The notes below the pieces were generated by a model, which saw only the letters and a program-made list of their open reading frames with translations, searched no databases and was not told where the DNA came from. A stretch of 64,000 bases of DNA from Verrucomicrobiota bacterium (GTDB lineage Bacteria > Verrucomicrobiota > Verrucomicrobiia > Limisphaerales > J093), in assembly GCA_016716505.1 (NCBI GenBank), contig JADJWF010000002.1, positions 682,001-746,000 of the forward strand. The letters run 5' to 3'. Both the position numbers and the translations under genes were made by a program. The stretch's first letter is position 1, and the number at the start of each line of letters is the position of its first letter. Positions 17,687-26,548 of this stretch are shown one piece after another.

Positions 17687-18247
17687 ATGCACGAAGCCGA
17701 AGCTCCCGCCCCTGCTGCCCCCTCGCAGCCGGCCCGCTGGGAAGAGTCCGGTTTCGCAAGGGTCTATGCAGAGCACAGCCGGGCCATTTACTACCTTTGC
17801 CTGCGGTTGCTGGGCGACCCCGCGCAGGCCGAGGACGCCGCGCACGACGTGTTCATTCGCGCGTGGCGGAACTTCGCCGGGTTTCGCGGCGACTCCGCCG
17901 TGCGCACCTGGCTTTACCGCATCGCCATCAATCACTGTCGCAACCGGCAACAAAGCTGGAACGCGCGGCACCTGGTGTCGAATGCCGATGATGCCGTCTG
18001 GGAGACGGCCGTCGCGCGCACCGACAGCCCGCTGCGGGCGCTGGAAACCAAGGAGCTCGGCCAGCGCATTCAAAAAGCACTCGACGCCCTGCCCGCCGAG
18101 TACCGCCTCATCCTGTTGCTGGTGGCCGACGACCACCTCAGCTACGGCGAAGTGGCGGCGCTGACCGATCAGACGGCCGACGCCGTGCGCGGCAAGCTGC
18201 ATCGCGCGCGACGCGCCTTCGCCGCCGCTTTCGCCAAAACCGAATAA
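17687..18247 (+). CDS. ECF-type RNA polymerase sigma factor
   Basis: 186 residues. After a Pro/Ala-rich 20-residue lead, region 2 reads YLCLRLLGDPAQAEDAAHDVFIRAWR and FRGDSAVRTWLYRIAINHCRN; region 4 reads LPAEYRLILLLVADDHLSYGEVAALT and DAVRGKLHRARRAF. Region 3 is absent, as in ECF sigma factors. It would direct polymerase to a small regulon. The following 76-residue protein occupies the usual anti-sigma position but shows no zinc motif or membrane helix. Nine bases separate it from the YchF-like gene and seven from the next gene, so all are probably one transcript. Confidence 0.92.
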   Translation: MHEAEAPAPAAPSQPARWEESGFARVYAEHSRAIYYLCLRLLGDPAQAEDAAHDVFIRAWRNFAGFRGDSAVRTWLYRIAINHCRNRQQSWNARHLVSNADDAVWETAVARTDSPLRALETKELGQRIQKALDALPAEYRLILLLVADDHLSYGEVAALTDQTADAVRGKLHRARRAFAAAFAKTE

Positions 18248-18254
18248 GGCCCGT

Positions 18255-18485
18255 ATGGAACCGAAGCCAACTCGTTCCCGTCTCGACCACGAGCAGGCGC
18301 AAGACCTCGCGCACCAACAGCAGAGCCGGCCGGCCGTGAAAGAGTTTGCCACTGCCGAGGAATTGATCCGCCACGACGCGGCGCAAACCGCCCCGCCGCC
18401 GGGGCTGGAGGAGCGCGTCAAGCAATCCATCGCCGCCGAGCCACCGCCGACCCAGCGGTGGTGGAAGCGGCTGTTCGGGAGGTGA
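18255..18485 (+). CDS. 76-residue protein in the anti-sigma position
   Basis: AAGG lies five bases before the ATG. The sequence is charged and helical: LDHEQAQDLAHQQQSRPAVKEFATAEELIRHD, then PPPGLEERVKQSIAAE, ending WWKRLFGR. The ATAEELIRxDA...PPxxLExRVKxSI pattern is one I associate with short proteins encoded after ECF sigma genes in Verrucomicrobiota. There is no transmembrane helix and no HxxxCxxC zinc-binding anti-sigma signature. The amphipathic Trp/Arg C-terminus could touch the membrane. A role as a soluble sigma regulator is inference from position only. The last codons contain the GGGAGGTGA that serves as ribosome binding site for the next gene. Confidence 0.6.
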   Translation: MEPKPTRSRLDHEQAQDLAHQQQSRPAVKEFATAEELIRHDAAQTAPPPGLEERVKQSIAAEPPPTQRWWKRLFGR

Positions 18486-18489
18486 GCCG

Positions 18490-20016
18490 ATGAGCATCGC
18501 CCGTGACATCGAGGACCTGATTCGTGCCCGTTACCCGATCCTCTACCTCGTGACCAACGAGGAGGCGCGGGTCGAAGAGGTCTTGCTCGAGATCGCCCGA
18601 CGGCGGCAGAAGAAGGTGCTCACCTGGAGCTGCACGACCGGTCTATTACCCGCCGGCACGTCCATCCAATCCCAGCGCCATCGCGCGGCGACGACCAAGG
18701 ACCCGCTGGCGGCGCTGGACCAGGTGATTGACGAGGTCGAGCCGGCGCTGTTCGTGTTCAAGGATCTGCATCCCTTCCTCGGGAAGGGCCATCATGCCGT
18801 GGTGCGGCGGCTCAAGGAAATCGCGCTGCACCTCAAGAACAGCCTCAAGACGATCATTCTCGTTTCGGGCACGGTCGAAATCCCGCCCGAACTCGACAAG
18901 GAGATCACCGTGCTGTCGTTCCCCTTGCCGGGGCCGGCCGAGATCGCCGCCCTGCTGGAACGCATCGCCGCCGAGGTGCGGTCCCTGCCCAATCTCACCC
19001 TGGACCTGGACGCGGCAGCGACCGACCGGCTCGCGCAAGCGGCACTCGGGCTGACCCTGACCGAGGCGGAAAACGTGTTTGCCCGCATCCTGGTCAAGCA
19101 CGAGCGGCTCGGGCCGGACCTCGTCGGCGAAGTCCTCGCGGAAAAGAAGCAAATCATCCGCAAGAGCGGCCTGCTCGAGTACCATGCCACAGAGGAATCG
19201 TTCGACGGCGTCGGCGGGCTGGCCGTGCTCAAAGACTGGCTGCGCAAGCGCGGGGCCGCGCTGACCCCGGCGGCACGCGCGTTTGGCCTGCCCCCGCCGC
19301 GCGGCATCCTCCTCCTCGGCGTGCAGGGATGCGGCAAGAGCCTCTCGGCCAAAGCCGTGTCGAATCTCTGGCAGGTCCCGCTGCTGCGCTTCGACATGGG
19401 GCGGATGTTCGGCAGTTTCGTCGGCACCTCGGAGGACAACGTCCGCCGGGCCATCGCGGTGGCGGAGTCGGTGGCGCCCGCGGTGCTCTGGGTTGACGAA
19501 ATAGACAAATCGTTTGCCGGCTCCCAAGGGTCGGCCGTGTCGGACGGCGGCACCACGGCGCGGGTATTCGGCACGTTCCTCACGTGGTTGTCCGAGAAGA
19601 CCGCCCCCGTGTTCGTGGTGGCCACCGCCAACGACATTTCGCAACTGCCGCCCGAACTGCTGCGCAAGGGCCGGTTCGACGAAATCTTTTTCGTGGACCT
19701 GCCGGACGCGGAGGAACGGCACGACATCTTCGCCATTCACCTGGGACGGCGCGGGCGGTCACCGGAGCGGTTTGATCTCGGGGCGCTGGTCGCGGCCAGT
19801 GATGAGTTCAGCGGAGCGGAGATCGAGGAGGCCGTCATCAGCGCACTGTTCGAGGCGTTTGCCGCCGGCGAAGAACTGGACACGCGGCATGTCCGCTACT
19901 GCCTCAAACATACCGTGCCGCTGGCGCGGACGATGGAAGAAAACATTCGCCGACTGCGCGAGTGGGCCTCCGGCCGGGCCCGGTTTGCCAGCCGGCGGGC
20001 GCTGGCCACCGAGTGA
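18490..20016 (+). CDS. AAA+ ATPase, Ycf46-like
   Basis: 508 residues with a very strong ribosome binding site (GGGAGGTGA at 18477-18485). The N-terminal 230 residues form a degenerate ATPase-like domain (IRARYPILYLVTNEEARVEEVL; ALFVFKDLHPFL). The C-terminal AAA domain has Walker A GVQGCGKS (277-284), pore-type RMFGSFVGTSEDNVR, Walker B VLWVDEID (332-339) and sensor VATAND. This arrangement is that of Ycf46, a cytosolic AAA protein of cyanobacteria, plastids and some other bacteria, linked to carbon metabolism and photosynthesis there but with no agreed biochemical role. It ends the tight YchF-like/ECF operon. Confidence 0.88.
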   Translation: MSIARDIEDLIRARYPILYLVTNEEARVEEVLLEIARRRQKKVLTWSCTTGLLPAGTSIQSQRHRAATTKDPLAALDQVIDEVEPALFVFKDLHPFLGKGHHAVVRRLKEIALHLKNSLKTIILVSGTVEIPPELDKEITVLSFPLPGPAEIAALLERIAAEVRSLPNLTLDLDAAATDRLAQAALGLTLTEAENVFARILVKHERLGPDLVGEVLAEKKQIIRKSGLLEYHATEESFDGVGGLAVLKDWLRKRGAALTPAARAFGLPPPRGILLLGVQGCGKSLSAKAVSNLWQVPLLRFDMGRMFGSFVGTSEDNVRRAIAVAESVAPAVLWVDEIDKSFAGSQGSAVSDGGTTARVFGTFLTWLSEKTAPVFVVATANDISQLPPELLRKGRFDEIFFVDLPDAEERHDIFAIHLGRRGRSPERFDLGALVAASDEFSGAEIEEAVISALFEAFAAGEELDTRHVRYCLKHTVPLARTMEENIRRLREWASGRARFASRRALATE

Positions 20017-20151
20017 GGCTCGGGGCGCCGGTGGCGGGTTCGCCCGCGCGCGGATCGCCGCACTTCCGGGCCCGACTTCTGTTTTGCGCCGGCCCCGCGC
20101 GCCCTTTGCGTTTGCGGCGGGCGGGCCGGAGCGGCAACCTACGGCCCGTTC

Positions 20152-20304
20152 ATGTGGGCGCTGCTGAAAGAGTTCCTCGCCTTCCTGCGGCAGGAAAAGA
20201 AGTGGTGGCTGGTGCCGTTGGTCGTCGTTCTGCTGTTGCTGGGCGCCGTGGTGGTGTTCACCTCCTCCTCGGGTATCGCGTGGATGCTGTACCCCTTCAT
20301 GTGA
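20152..20304 (+). CDS. DUF5989 / SxtK-like small membrane protein
   Basis: 50 residues starting MWALLKEFLAFLRQEKKWW. A basic, aromatic amphipathic segment is followed by one membrane helix (about 20-37, VPLVVVLLLLGAVVVF) and a short tail ending WMLYPFM. This is the DUF5989 pattern, a family found next to carbamoyltransferases and SxtJ, and corresponding to SxtK of saxitoxin clusters. It lies 45 bp before the carbamoyltransferase start. Function is unknown; the constant gene order suggests a membrane complex. No strong ribosome binding site precedes the ATG. Confidence 0.8.
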   Translation: MWALLKEFLAFLRQEKKWWLVPLVVVLLLLGAVVVFTSSSGIAWMLYPFM

Positions 20305-20349
20305 GGGGCCGAGTGGTTTCCTCCCGCCCGCCGCAAGTCCCCCCGCCCC

Positions 20350-22185
20350 GTGCCTGACGCACCCTACATTCTCGGCCTGTCCGCCTATTATCACGATGCG
20401 GCGGCGGCGTTGCTGCGAGGCGGCGAGATCGTGGCGGCGGCGCAGGAGGAGCGGTTTTCGCGGGTCAAAAATGACGAGCGCTTTCCGCGGCACGCGATCG
20501 AGTTCTGCCTGCGGCGGGCGGGCATCGGGCCGCAGCAATTGGCGGCGGTGGTCTTCTACGACAAGCCCATCCTCAAGTTTGCCCGAATGCTGGAGAGCTG
20601 GCTGGCGGTGGCACCGGCGGGCTGGCGACCGTTTGTGCGGGTGTTGCCGGGCTGGTTCGCGGAGAAACTCGACCTCCGCAAGACCATCCGGCGCGAATTG
20701 TCCGACTTGCCACCCGTGTGTCCCGTGTGGTTCACCCAGCACCACGACGCCCACGCGGCCAGCGCGTTCTTCCCCTCGCCGTTCCCCGAGGCCGCCATCC
20801 TGACCGTGGACGGCGTGGGCGAATGGGCCACCACCACCCTCGGCGTGGGGCGCGGCACCGGGATCGAGCTGCTCAAAGAGATCCGCTTCCCGCACTCGCT
20901 GGGGCTGCTCTACTCGGCCTTCACCGCCTACTGCGGTTTCCGGATCAACTCGGGCGAGTACAAGCTCATGGGCTTGGCGCCGTACGGGGAACCGCGCTTC
21001 GCGGACGTCATTCGCCGGGAACTGCTGGACCTCCGACCGGACGGATCCTTCTGGCTGAACCTCAAGTATTTCCACTTTTTGCGCGGGTTCACCATGACCA
21101 ACGAGCGCTTCCATGCGCTGTTTGGCGGTCCGCCGCGAACGCCGGAATCGCCGATCGAACCGCGGCACATGGACGTGGCGCGCTCGATCCAGGTGGTGAC
21201 CGAGGAAGTCATGCTGCGCCTGGCGCGCCATGCCCGCGAGGTGACCGGCCGGCGGCGCTTGTGCCTCGCCGGCGGCGTGGCGCTGAACTGCGTCGCCAAC
21301 GGCCGCATCCTGCGCGAGCGGATCTTCGATGACTTGTGGATTCAACCCGCGGCCGGTGACGCCGGCGGGGCGCTGGGCGCGGCACTGTGGGCGTGGCACA
21401 CGCACTGGCAGGGGCCTCGGCACGGAGGCGTCGCCGAGTCCGGCGGCGCCGATGCCATGCAGGGCGCGCTCCTCGGCCCCGCGTTCCATGATGACGACAT
21501 CGGCGCGACGCTGCGCGCGCACGGGGCCATCTTTGAGCGGCTGGCGGACGAGGAGTTGATCCCGCGCACGGTCGAACTGCTGGCGCGGGAGAAGGTCGTT
21601 GGCTGGTTTCAGGGCCGGATGGAGTTCGGCCCGCGCGCACTCGGCAACCGCTCAATCCTCGGCGATCCGCGCTCACCCCGGATGCAGTCCGTGATGAACC
21701 TCAAGGTCAAGTTCCGCGAGTCGTTCCGGCCTTTCGCGCCAGTGGTGCGCCGCGAGCGGGTGGGCGATTACTTCGATTTGGAGACGGATTCCCCGTACAT
21801 GCTGCTGGTGGCGCCCGTGCGGGCCGCCCTGCGGCGGCCGACGGATCCCGGTCTGCGCGGACTGGACCGCCTCAAGGCAGCGCGCTCAACAATTCCCGCA
21901 GTGACGCACGTTGATGACTCGGCGCGCATCCAGACCGTGACACGGGAGCAAAACCCGCTGCTGTACGCGCTGCTCGCGGCCTGGGAGGCGGCCACAGGCT
22001 GCGGCGTCCTGGTGAACACGTCTTTCAACGTGCGCGGCGAGCCGGTGGTCTGCACGCCGGACGACGCCTATCGCTGCTTCGTGAACACGGAGATGGATTA
22101 CCTGGTGATCGGCCACTTCCTGCTGGACCGCACCCGGCAACCGCAGCAGCGACCCGCGCGACGGGTCGCGCTCCAACCCGATTGA
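20350..22185 (+). CDS. Carbamoyltransferase (NodU/CmcH/SxtI family)
   Basis: 611 residues from a GTG. The N-terminal Kae1-like half holds GLSAYYHDAAAALL and TQHHDAHAASAFFPSP, whose His residues bind the metal and carbamoyl-AMP. The middle has CLAGGVALNCVANG and QPAAGDAGGALGAAL. The C-terminal part includes the block EFGPRALGNRSIL and VNTSFNVRGEPVV. The family makes carbamoyl adenylate from carbamoyl phosphate and ATP and transfers the carbamoyl group to a hydroxyl of a small molecule or glycan. No natural-product pathway surrounds it, so the acceptor is unknown. It sits between DUF5989 and SxtJ-like genes, as in saxitoxin clusters and many unlinked genomes. Confidence 0.92.
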   Translation: MPDAPYILGLSAYYHDAAAALLRGGEIVAAAQEERFSRVKNDERFPRHAIEFCLRRAGIGPQQLAAVVFYDKPILKFARMLESWLAVAPAGWRPFVRVLPGWFAEKLDLRKTIRRELSDLPPVCPVWFTQHHDAHAASAFFPSPFPEAAILTVDGVGEWATTTLGVGRGTGIELLKEIRFPHSLGLLYSAFTAYCGFRINSGEYKLMGLAPYGEPRFADVIRRELLDLRPDGSFWLNLKYFHFLRGFTMTNERFHALFGGPPRTPESPIEPRHMDVARSIQVVTEEVMLRLARHAREVTGRRRLCLAGGVALNCVANGRILRERIFDDLWIQPAAGDAGGALGAALWAWHTHWQGPRHGGVAESGGADAMQGALLGPAFHDDDIGATLRAHGAIFERLADEELIPRTVELLAREKVVGWFQGRMEFGPRALGNRSILGDPRSPRMQSVMNLKVKFRESFRPFAPVVRRERVGDYFDLETDSPYMLLVAPVRAALRRPTDPGLRGLDRLKAARSTIPAVTHVDDSARIQTVTREQNPLLYALLAAWEAATGCGVLVNTSFNVRGEPVVCTPDDAYRCFVNTEMDYLVIGHFLLDRTRQPQQRPARRVALQPD

Positions 22186-22187
22186 GT

Positions 22188-22589
22188 ATGAGCGATCCCC
22201 ACGCCGAGAACCCGCGCGAGTGGGTGAAGTTCACCCTGAGCACGGCGCTCGCGCCGGCCGTGTTGGCCACCGTCCTGTGGTGGCGCGGCGTGTTGCCCGG
22301 CGGCTGGTACGGCCTCGTGGTGGGCGGCGTCGCGCTGGTGATTCTGCTGCTGTTCATCCACCCGGGCTGGTTCCGTGGCTACAATCGCGTCGGGATGCGG
22401 GTCAGTCGGGCGGGCGGGCGGCTGCTGGGGCGGGTGCTGCTGACGCTGGTGTTTTTCGGGATGGTGGTACCGCTGGGCTGGGTGCTCCGCCTGGCTGGCA
22501 AAGACTTTTTGCGGCTGCGGCGGCCTCCGGCCGGAGAGTCCTCTTGGCAGCCCGCGCGGCGCGGCGGGCCATTGGAGCGGATGTTCTGA
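22188..22589 (+). CDS. SxtJ-family membrane protein
   Basis: 133 residues from the ATG two bases after the carbamoyltransferase stop. Two adjacent hydrophobic spans (about 17-35 and 41-60) and one further span (about 85-105) are separated by basic loops; the tail is RLRRPPAGESSWQPARR. Start ENPREWVKFTL and the phrase VPLGWVLRLAGKDFLRLRR match SxtJ-type proteins that follow SxtI-like carbamoyltransferases. The role is unknown. With DUF5989 it brackets the carbamoyltransferase, and the near-zero spacing implies translational coupling. Confidence 0.8.
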   Translation: MSDPHAENPREWVKFTLSTALAPAVLATVLWWRGVLPGGWYGLVVGGVALVILLLFIHPGWFRGYNRVGMRVSRAGGRLLGRVLLTLVFFGMVVPLGWVLRLAGKDFLRLRRPPAGESSWQPARRGGPLERMF

Positions 22590-22643
22590 ACCACGGCCAG
22601 GAGCGGGGTTGCCAGCGACATCGTCTGTGGCGAATGTCGTCGC

Positions 22644-25013
22644 ATGAAACGCTCCCTCCGATCCGGACCAATCGTCCGCAGAATCTTGGCTTCGGTCGTC
22701 GCCGGGTTGTTCGCTGCGAATGCCGCGGACTCGTCTCCCGTTCCGGCAGCCCCGTTCACGTCGGCCGAGTGGATCGCCCCGCCCGCCGACCGCGCCGCGG
22801 ACGCGCCGTTGCCGCTGTTCCGTCGCGAATTCACGGTGGACCAAAAGCCACGGCGGGCCACGCTGCGCGTGATCGGGTTGGGCGATCACGATCCGCGTCT
22901 CAACGGCCGGCGGTTGGCCGCCACGGGCCTGAATCAGCCCTGGTCGCAGTACGAAAAAACGCTCTACTACCGCGACTTCGACGTCACCCCGCTGATTCGT
23001 GTCGGCACCAACACCGTCGGCGTGGCCCTGGCCCATTCCTTCTGGCACAACCTGCCGGCCCCCAAAGGCCGATACTTCAAAGACGGCCCGCAGCGGGTCG
23101 CTCCGGAGCCGTTGCTGCTCTGCGCCGAGTTGATCCTCGAGGCGCGGGACGGCGCGGTTCGGCGCATCGGCACCGATGCCTCTTGGCGCGTCGCCGAAGG
23201 GCCCGTCACCTTCTCCCACATCTTCGCGGGCGAAGACTACGACGCCCGCCGCGAGTTGCCGGGTTGGGACCGGCCCGGTTTCGACGACCGCGCCTGGCAG
23301 CCCGCGCGGCAGGTCGCGGCGCCGGCCGCCCAGTTGCGGCCGCAAACCTGGCCACCCATCGCCCCGTTCGAACCGTTCCGTCCCGCCGCCGTGCGGGAAT
23401 GCGCCCCGGGGGTCTGGCTTTACTCGTTTCCGCAGAATTGCGCGGCTCAAGTGCGGCTGCGGCTCATCGGTGGTAAGCCGGGCGACCGGGTGGTCTTTCG
23501 CGGGGGCGAACACAAGAGCAGCGACGACCGCCTCTTCGGCGCGTACGTGGTGGACTGGACGGTGGTCACGCACGGTCGGCCGCTGAACCATCAGTGGCAG
23601 TCGTTCTACCTGGGTATGCAGTTCGTGGAGGTGTCCGGCGCGGTGCCGCGCGGCGAGCCTAACCCCAAGGGGCTGCCGGTCATTGAAAGCCTGGACCTGG
23701 TTCCGGTCCGGACCGGCGTTGCGACAACGGGAACATTCTCCAGTTCCAGCCCGGTGCTCAACGGTACGCATCGGATTGTGGACTGGGCCATGCAGGCCAA
23801 CGCGCACCACGTGCTCACGGACTGCCCGCATCGCGAGAAGCTGGGGTGGCTCGAGGTCGCGTATCTCATGGCCCCGTCGTTTCAATACCGCTACGACTGC
23901 GCCACTTGGTTCGACAAGATCCTGCGGGACATTTGTGACGCGCAGGAACCGGACGGACGGGTCCTCACCGTGGCGCCGAGCTATCCGGCGGGTCGCTTTC
24001 CCGGCGCCTTTAACTACACGGTCGAGTGGGGCGCCGCGGCGGTGCTGTTGCCCTGGCATCAGTACGAGTGGACCGGCGATCCGCAGGGGTTGCGGGAGAA
24101 CTTCGACCTGATGCGCCGCTTCACCGACCACGTCACCAGCGAAGCGAAGGACGGTCTGGCCACCGGCGGGTTGGGGGATTGGTACGACTACGGCCACGGG
24201 GAGCCGCCGGGGCCGTCGCGGTTCACGCCGACACAGCTTTCGGCGACGGCGACTTGGGCGCTGTGTGCCCGCACGGTCGCCCGCGCGGCGGAAGTGCTGG
24301 GGTTGCCCGGGGAAGCCCGGCGTTACGAGGCGTTGCACGCGCGCATCGCGGCCGATTTCCAGCGGCATTTCCGCGACCCGGCCACCGGCCGGCTGAAGCA
24401 CCTCGGGAGTCCCCAATGCGCCAACGCCATGGCCCTGGCCGCCGGGGTCGTACCCGCCGCCGACCGGGATCGGCTTGTCGCTGAGATCATTGCCGACCTC
24501 GAACAGCGCGGCTGGCAGCAGACCCCGGGTGATGTCGGCCACGTGTATTTCATCCGCGCCCTAGCCCAAGCGGGTCGCTCAGACGTGCTCCATCGCGTGT
24601 ACTCGCGGGAGGGACTGGGCAGCTACGGCGGGATTCTCCGAAAAGGACTGACCTCGATGCCCGAGACGTGGGACGCGATGATGGACGGCTACCAATCGCT
24701 CAACCATTGCATGCTCGGGCACGTGATGGAGTGGCTCTACGGCTACGTGGCCGGGATTCGGCAGGCGCCGGGAAGCGTCGGCTGGGAACGGGCGTTGATC
24801 GCGCCTGTGCCCGGCCCGTTGCGCGAGGCTTCCGCTGCGGTGCAAACGCCGCGCGGCACCATCACCAGCCGGTGGCGCGTCCAGGACGGGAAGTTCCGGC
24901 TGACGGCCGAGGTGCCGGCCGGGGTCGGGGCAACGGCGGTGCTGCCTTCGGGGGCCGTTCGGCTGTTACGGGCCGGTCGCCAAAGTTTGTCGGAACCGTG
25001 GCCGGGTCAGTGA
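22644..25013 (+). CDS. Secreted alpha-L-rhamnosidase (GH78)
   Basis: 789 residues with a signal peptide (about 1-28). The order of parts fits GH78: N-terminal beta-sandwich domains (WIAPPADR; LYYRDFDVTPLIRVGTNTVGV; WDRPGFDDRAWQPAR), an (alpha/alpha)6 barrel from about 380 with the hallmark TDCPHREKLGW (392-402), GLGDWYDYGHG and the late LTSMPETWDAMMDGYQSLNHCMLG, and a C-terminal sandwich (TPRGTITSRW). GH78 enzymes remove terminal rhamnose by inversion. The acceptor may be pectic rhamnogalacturonan, ulvan or a glycoside. It follows the SxtJ-like gene by 54 bp on the same strand but is functionally different. Confidence 0.9.
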   Translation: MKRSLRSGPIVRRILASVVAGLFAANAADSSPVPAAPFTSAEWIAPPADRAADAPLPLFRREFTVDQKPRRATLRVIGLGDHDPRLNGRRLAATGLNQPWSQYEKTLYYRDFDVTPLIRVGTNTVGVALAHSFWHNLPAPKGRYFKDGPQRVAPEPLLLCAELILEARDGAVRRIGTDASWRVAEGPVTFSHIFAGEDYDARRELPGWDRPGFDDRAWQPARQVAAPAAQLRPQTWPPIAPFEPFRPAAVRECAPGVWLYSFPQNCAAQVRLRLIGGKPGDRVVFRGGEHKSSDDRLFGAYVVDWTVVTHGRPLNHQWQSFYLGMQFVEVSGAVPRGEPNPKGLPVIESLDLVPVRTGVATTGTFSSSSPVLNGTHRIVDWAMQANAHHVLTDCPHREKLGWLEVAYLMAPSFQYRYDCATWFDKILRDICDAQEPDGRVLTVAPSYPAGRFPGAFNYTVEWGAAAVLLPWHQYEWTGDPQGLRENFDLMRRFTDHVTSEAKDGLATGGLGDWYDYGHGEPPGPSRFTPTQLSATATWALCARTVARAAEVLGLPGEARRYEALHARIAADFQRHFRDPATGRLKHLGSPQCANAMALAAGVVPAADRDRLVAEIIADLEQRGWQQTPGDVGHVYFIRALAQAGRSDVLHRVYSREGLGSYGGILRKGLTSMPETWDAMMDGYQSLNHCMLGHVMEWLYGYVAGIRQAPGSVGWERALIAPVPGPLREASAAVQTPRGTITSRWRVQDGKFRLTAEVPAGVGATAVLPSGAVRLLRAGRQSLSEPWPGQ

Positions 25014-25045
25014 TCCGCCGGGCCGCAGCAATGCGGCGCCCCTCT

Positions 25046-26476
25046 TTACGTCCGGAAGAACAGCCACCAGATCAGCGTCAGGACCGGCAGGAGAATCGGG
25101 AGGGTGAACTGGGCGACGTAGCCGAGGAAGCTGGGCGTGTGGGCCTTGGCGTGTTCGGCAATGGACTTCACCATGAAATTCGGGCCGTTGCCGATGTAGG
25201 TGGCCGCACCGAAAAAGACTGAGCCGACGCTGATGGCCACCACGAATTGCCGGTAGGCGGGCACGCCGAGCAGTTCGGCCACACGGATGTGTTCGACCGG
25301 CACGTTGCCCGCCACCACCTCGGCCTCGAAGTACTCGTGCAGGGCTGCCAGGGCGCCGCGAATTTCGGTCGCGTGCGCCCCCGAGACCGCAGCCGGGTCA
25401 GTCACGCCGGCGGCCAGGGTTGCCTGAATCTCTCGAACCAGGTCGTTCGGCGCGAACAAGCCGATTTCCGCGCTGAGGAAGCTCAGGTAGGTCGGCGCGT
25501 TATCGAGCACGGCACTCAGCGAGCCGGCCGCCCAGTAGAACAAACCCGGCGTCGGCGTTCCGAATCCGTCGGCGTGCCCCTGCAGCCAGTCCAGCGCCGG
25601 CATCATGGTCGCGAAAATCCCGATGAACAGGATCGCCACCTCCTGGATGGGGTGGAAGTTGAAGTGGTTCGCTTCGTGAACTGGCTTGCGGGTGGTCCAG
25701 TAGGAGGCCGCGGCGGCGGCGACCATGATGGTTTCCCGGAGGAAGGTCGGATGCTCGATGAATACCGCCCCGAGGATCACGGCGAGGAAACCGAGATTGC
25801 CCAGACCGTCGAAGCGCCACGTGTCGGCTCCTTCGGCGAGGTGCTCGCGGACTTCCTTGGGTGCCCGGAGGTAATTACGGCGATCCATGACGTAAAAGAT
25901 GGCCAGGAGCGAGCCGACGGCGACCAGCCACATCGGCCAGCAATGCTCCGCCACCCACCAGAAGGGGATGCCCTTGAGGTAGCCCAGGAAGAGTGGCGGA
26001 TCGCCGATGGGGGTCAGGCAGCCGCCCACATTGGCCACGATGAAGATGAAGAAGACGATGTGGTGCGTGGTCAGCCGGTACTTGTTCATCCGCAACCAGG
26101 GGCGGATGAGCAGCATCGAAGCCCCAGTGGTGCCGAGTACGTTGGCGATCACCGCGCCGATCAAGAGGAAGACCACGTTGGCGCGCGGCGTGGCCTCACC
26201 TTTGACGGTGATGTGGATGCCGCCCGAGACCACGAACAACGAGCCGATCAGGGCGATGAAGCTGACGTATTCATGCGCCGTGTGCAGGACCTGCTCGCGA
26301 GCCTGCAGCCCGAAAAGGTAGTAGGCGAGGGTGATGGCGCCCAGCGCCAGCGCCACCTTTGGATAGTGGCGAGCCCACCAGTCAGCGAAAAACAACGGCG
26401 CCAGAGCAATGGACGCCAGCAAGACGCCAAACGGGATGATCATCCACGGATTTGGCGTCACCACCTCGGTTCCCAT
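25046..26476 (-). CDS. NhaD-type Na+/H+ antiporter
   Basis: 476 residues with about a dozen hydrophobic spans. Diagnostic stretches are NVLGTTGASMLLIRPWLR, NVGGCLTPIGDPPLFLG and LDNAPTYLSFLS, the NhaD/ArsB (ion transporter superfamily) substrate-site motifs. A soluble insert of about 60 residues near 350-410 (RGALAALHEYFEAEVVAGN) is unusual. The family exchanges Na+ or Li+ for protons across the inner membrane, mainly in alkaliphiles, marine bacteria and plastids. A perfect 20-bp palindrome 72 bp upstream of the start looks like its operator. It is convergent with the GH78 gene. Confidence 0.87.
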   Translation of the reverse strand: MGTEVVTPNPWMIIPFGVLLASIALAPLFFADWWARHYPKVALALGAITLAYYLFGLQAREQVLHTAHEYVSFIALIGSLFVVSGGIHITVKGEATPRANVVFLLIGAVIANVLGTTGASMLLIRPWLRMNKYRLTTHHIVFFIFIVANVGGCLTPIGDPPLFLGYLKGIPFWWVAEHCWPMWLVAVGSLLAIFYVMDRRNYLRAPKEVREHLAEGADTWRFDGLGNLGFLAVILGAVFIEHPTFLRETIMVAAAAASYWTTRKPVHEANHFNFHPIQEVAILFIGIFATMMPALDWLQGHADGFGTPTPGLFYWAAGSLSAVLDNAPTYLSFLSAEIGLFAPNDLVREIQATLAAGVTDPAAVSGAHATEIRGALAALHEYFEAEVVAGNVPVEHIRVAELLGVPAYRQFVVAISVGSVFFGAATYIGNGPNFMVKSIAEHAKAHTPSFLGYVAQFTLPILLPVLTLIWWLFFRT

Positions 26477-26548
26477 GGGCGAAGGCTAAAAACGCGAAGC
26501 GTCCGGAGCAAGCTTCCGCCCGTGCCGGCGAGAAAAGGCGCGGAGAAT

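Noticed and set aside
22098..24542. Very long antisense open frame opposite the GH78 gene (and similar ones opposite the fucosidase, second hydrolase, reductase and sulfatase)
   Set aside because: Such frames arise in GC-rich DNA opposite real genes. Their translations are Arg/Pro/Gly/His-rich with no family motif, while the sense proteins carry complete catalytic signatures.
25018..25045. GCCGC-AGCAAT-GCGGC hairpin between the convergent GH78 and antiporter genes
   Set aside because: The stem is only five pairs and the downstream T run is short and interrupted on both strands; too weak to call a terminator.
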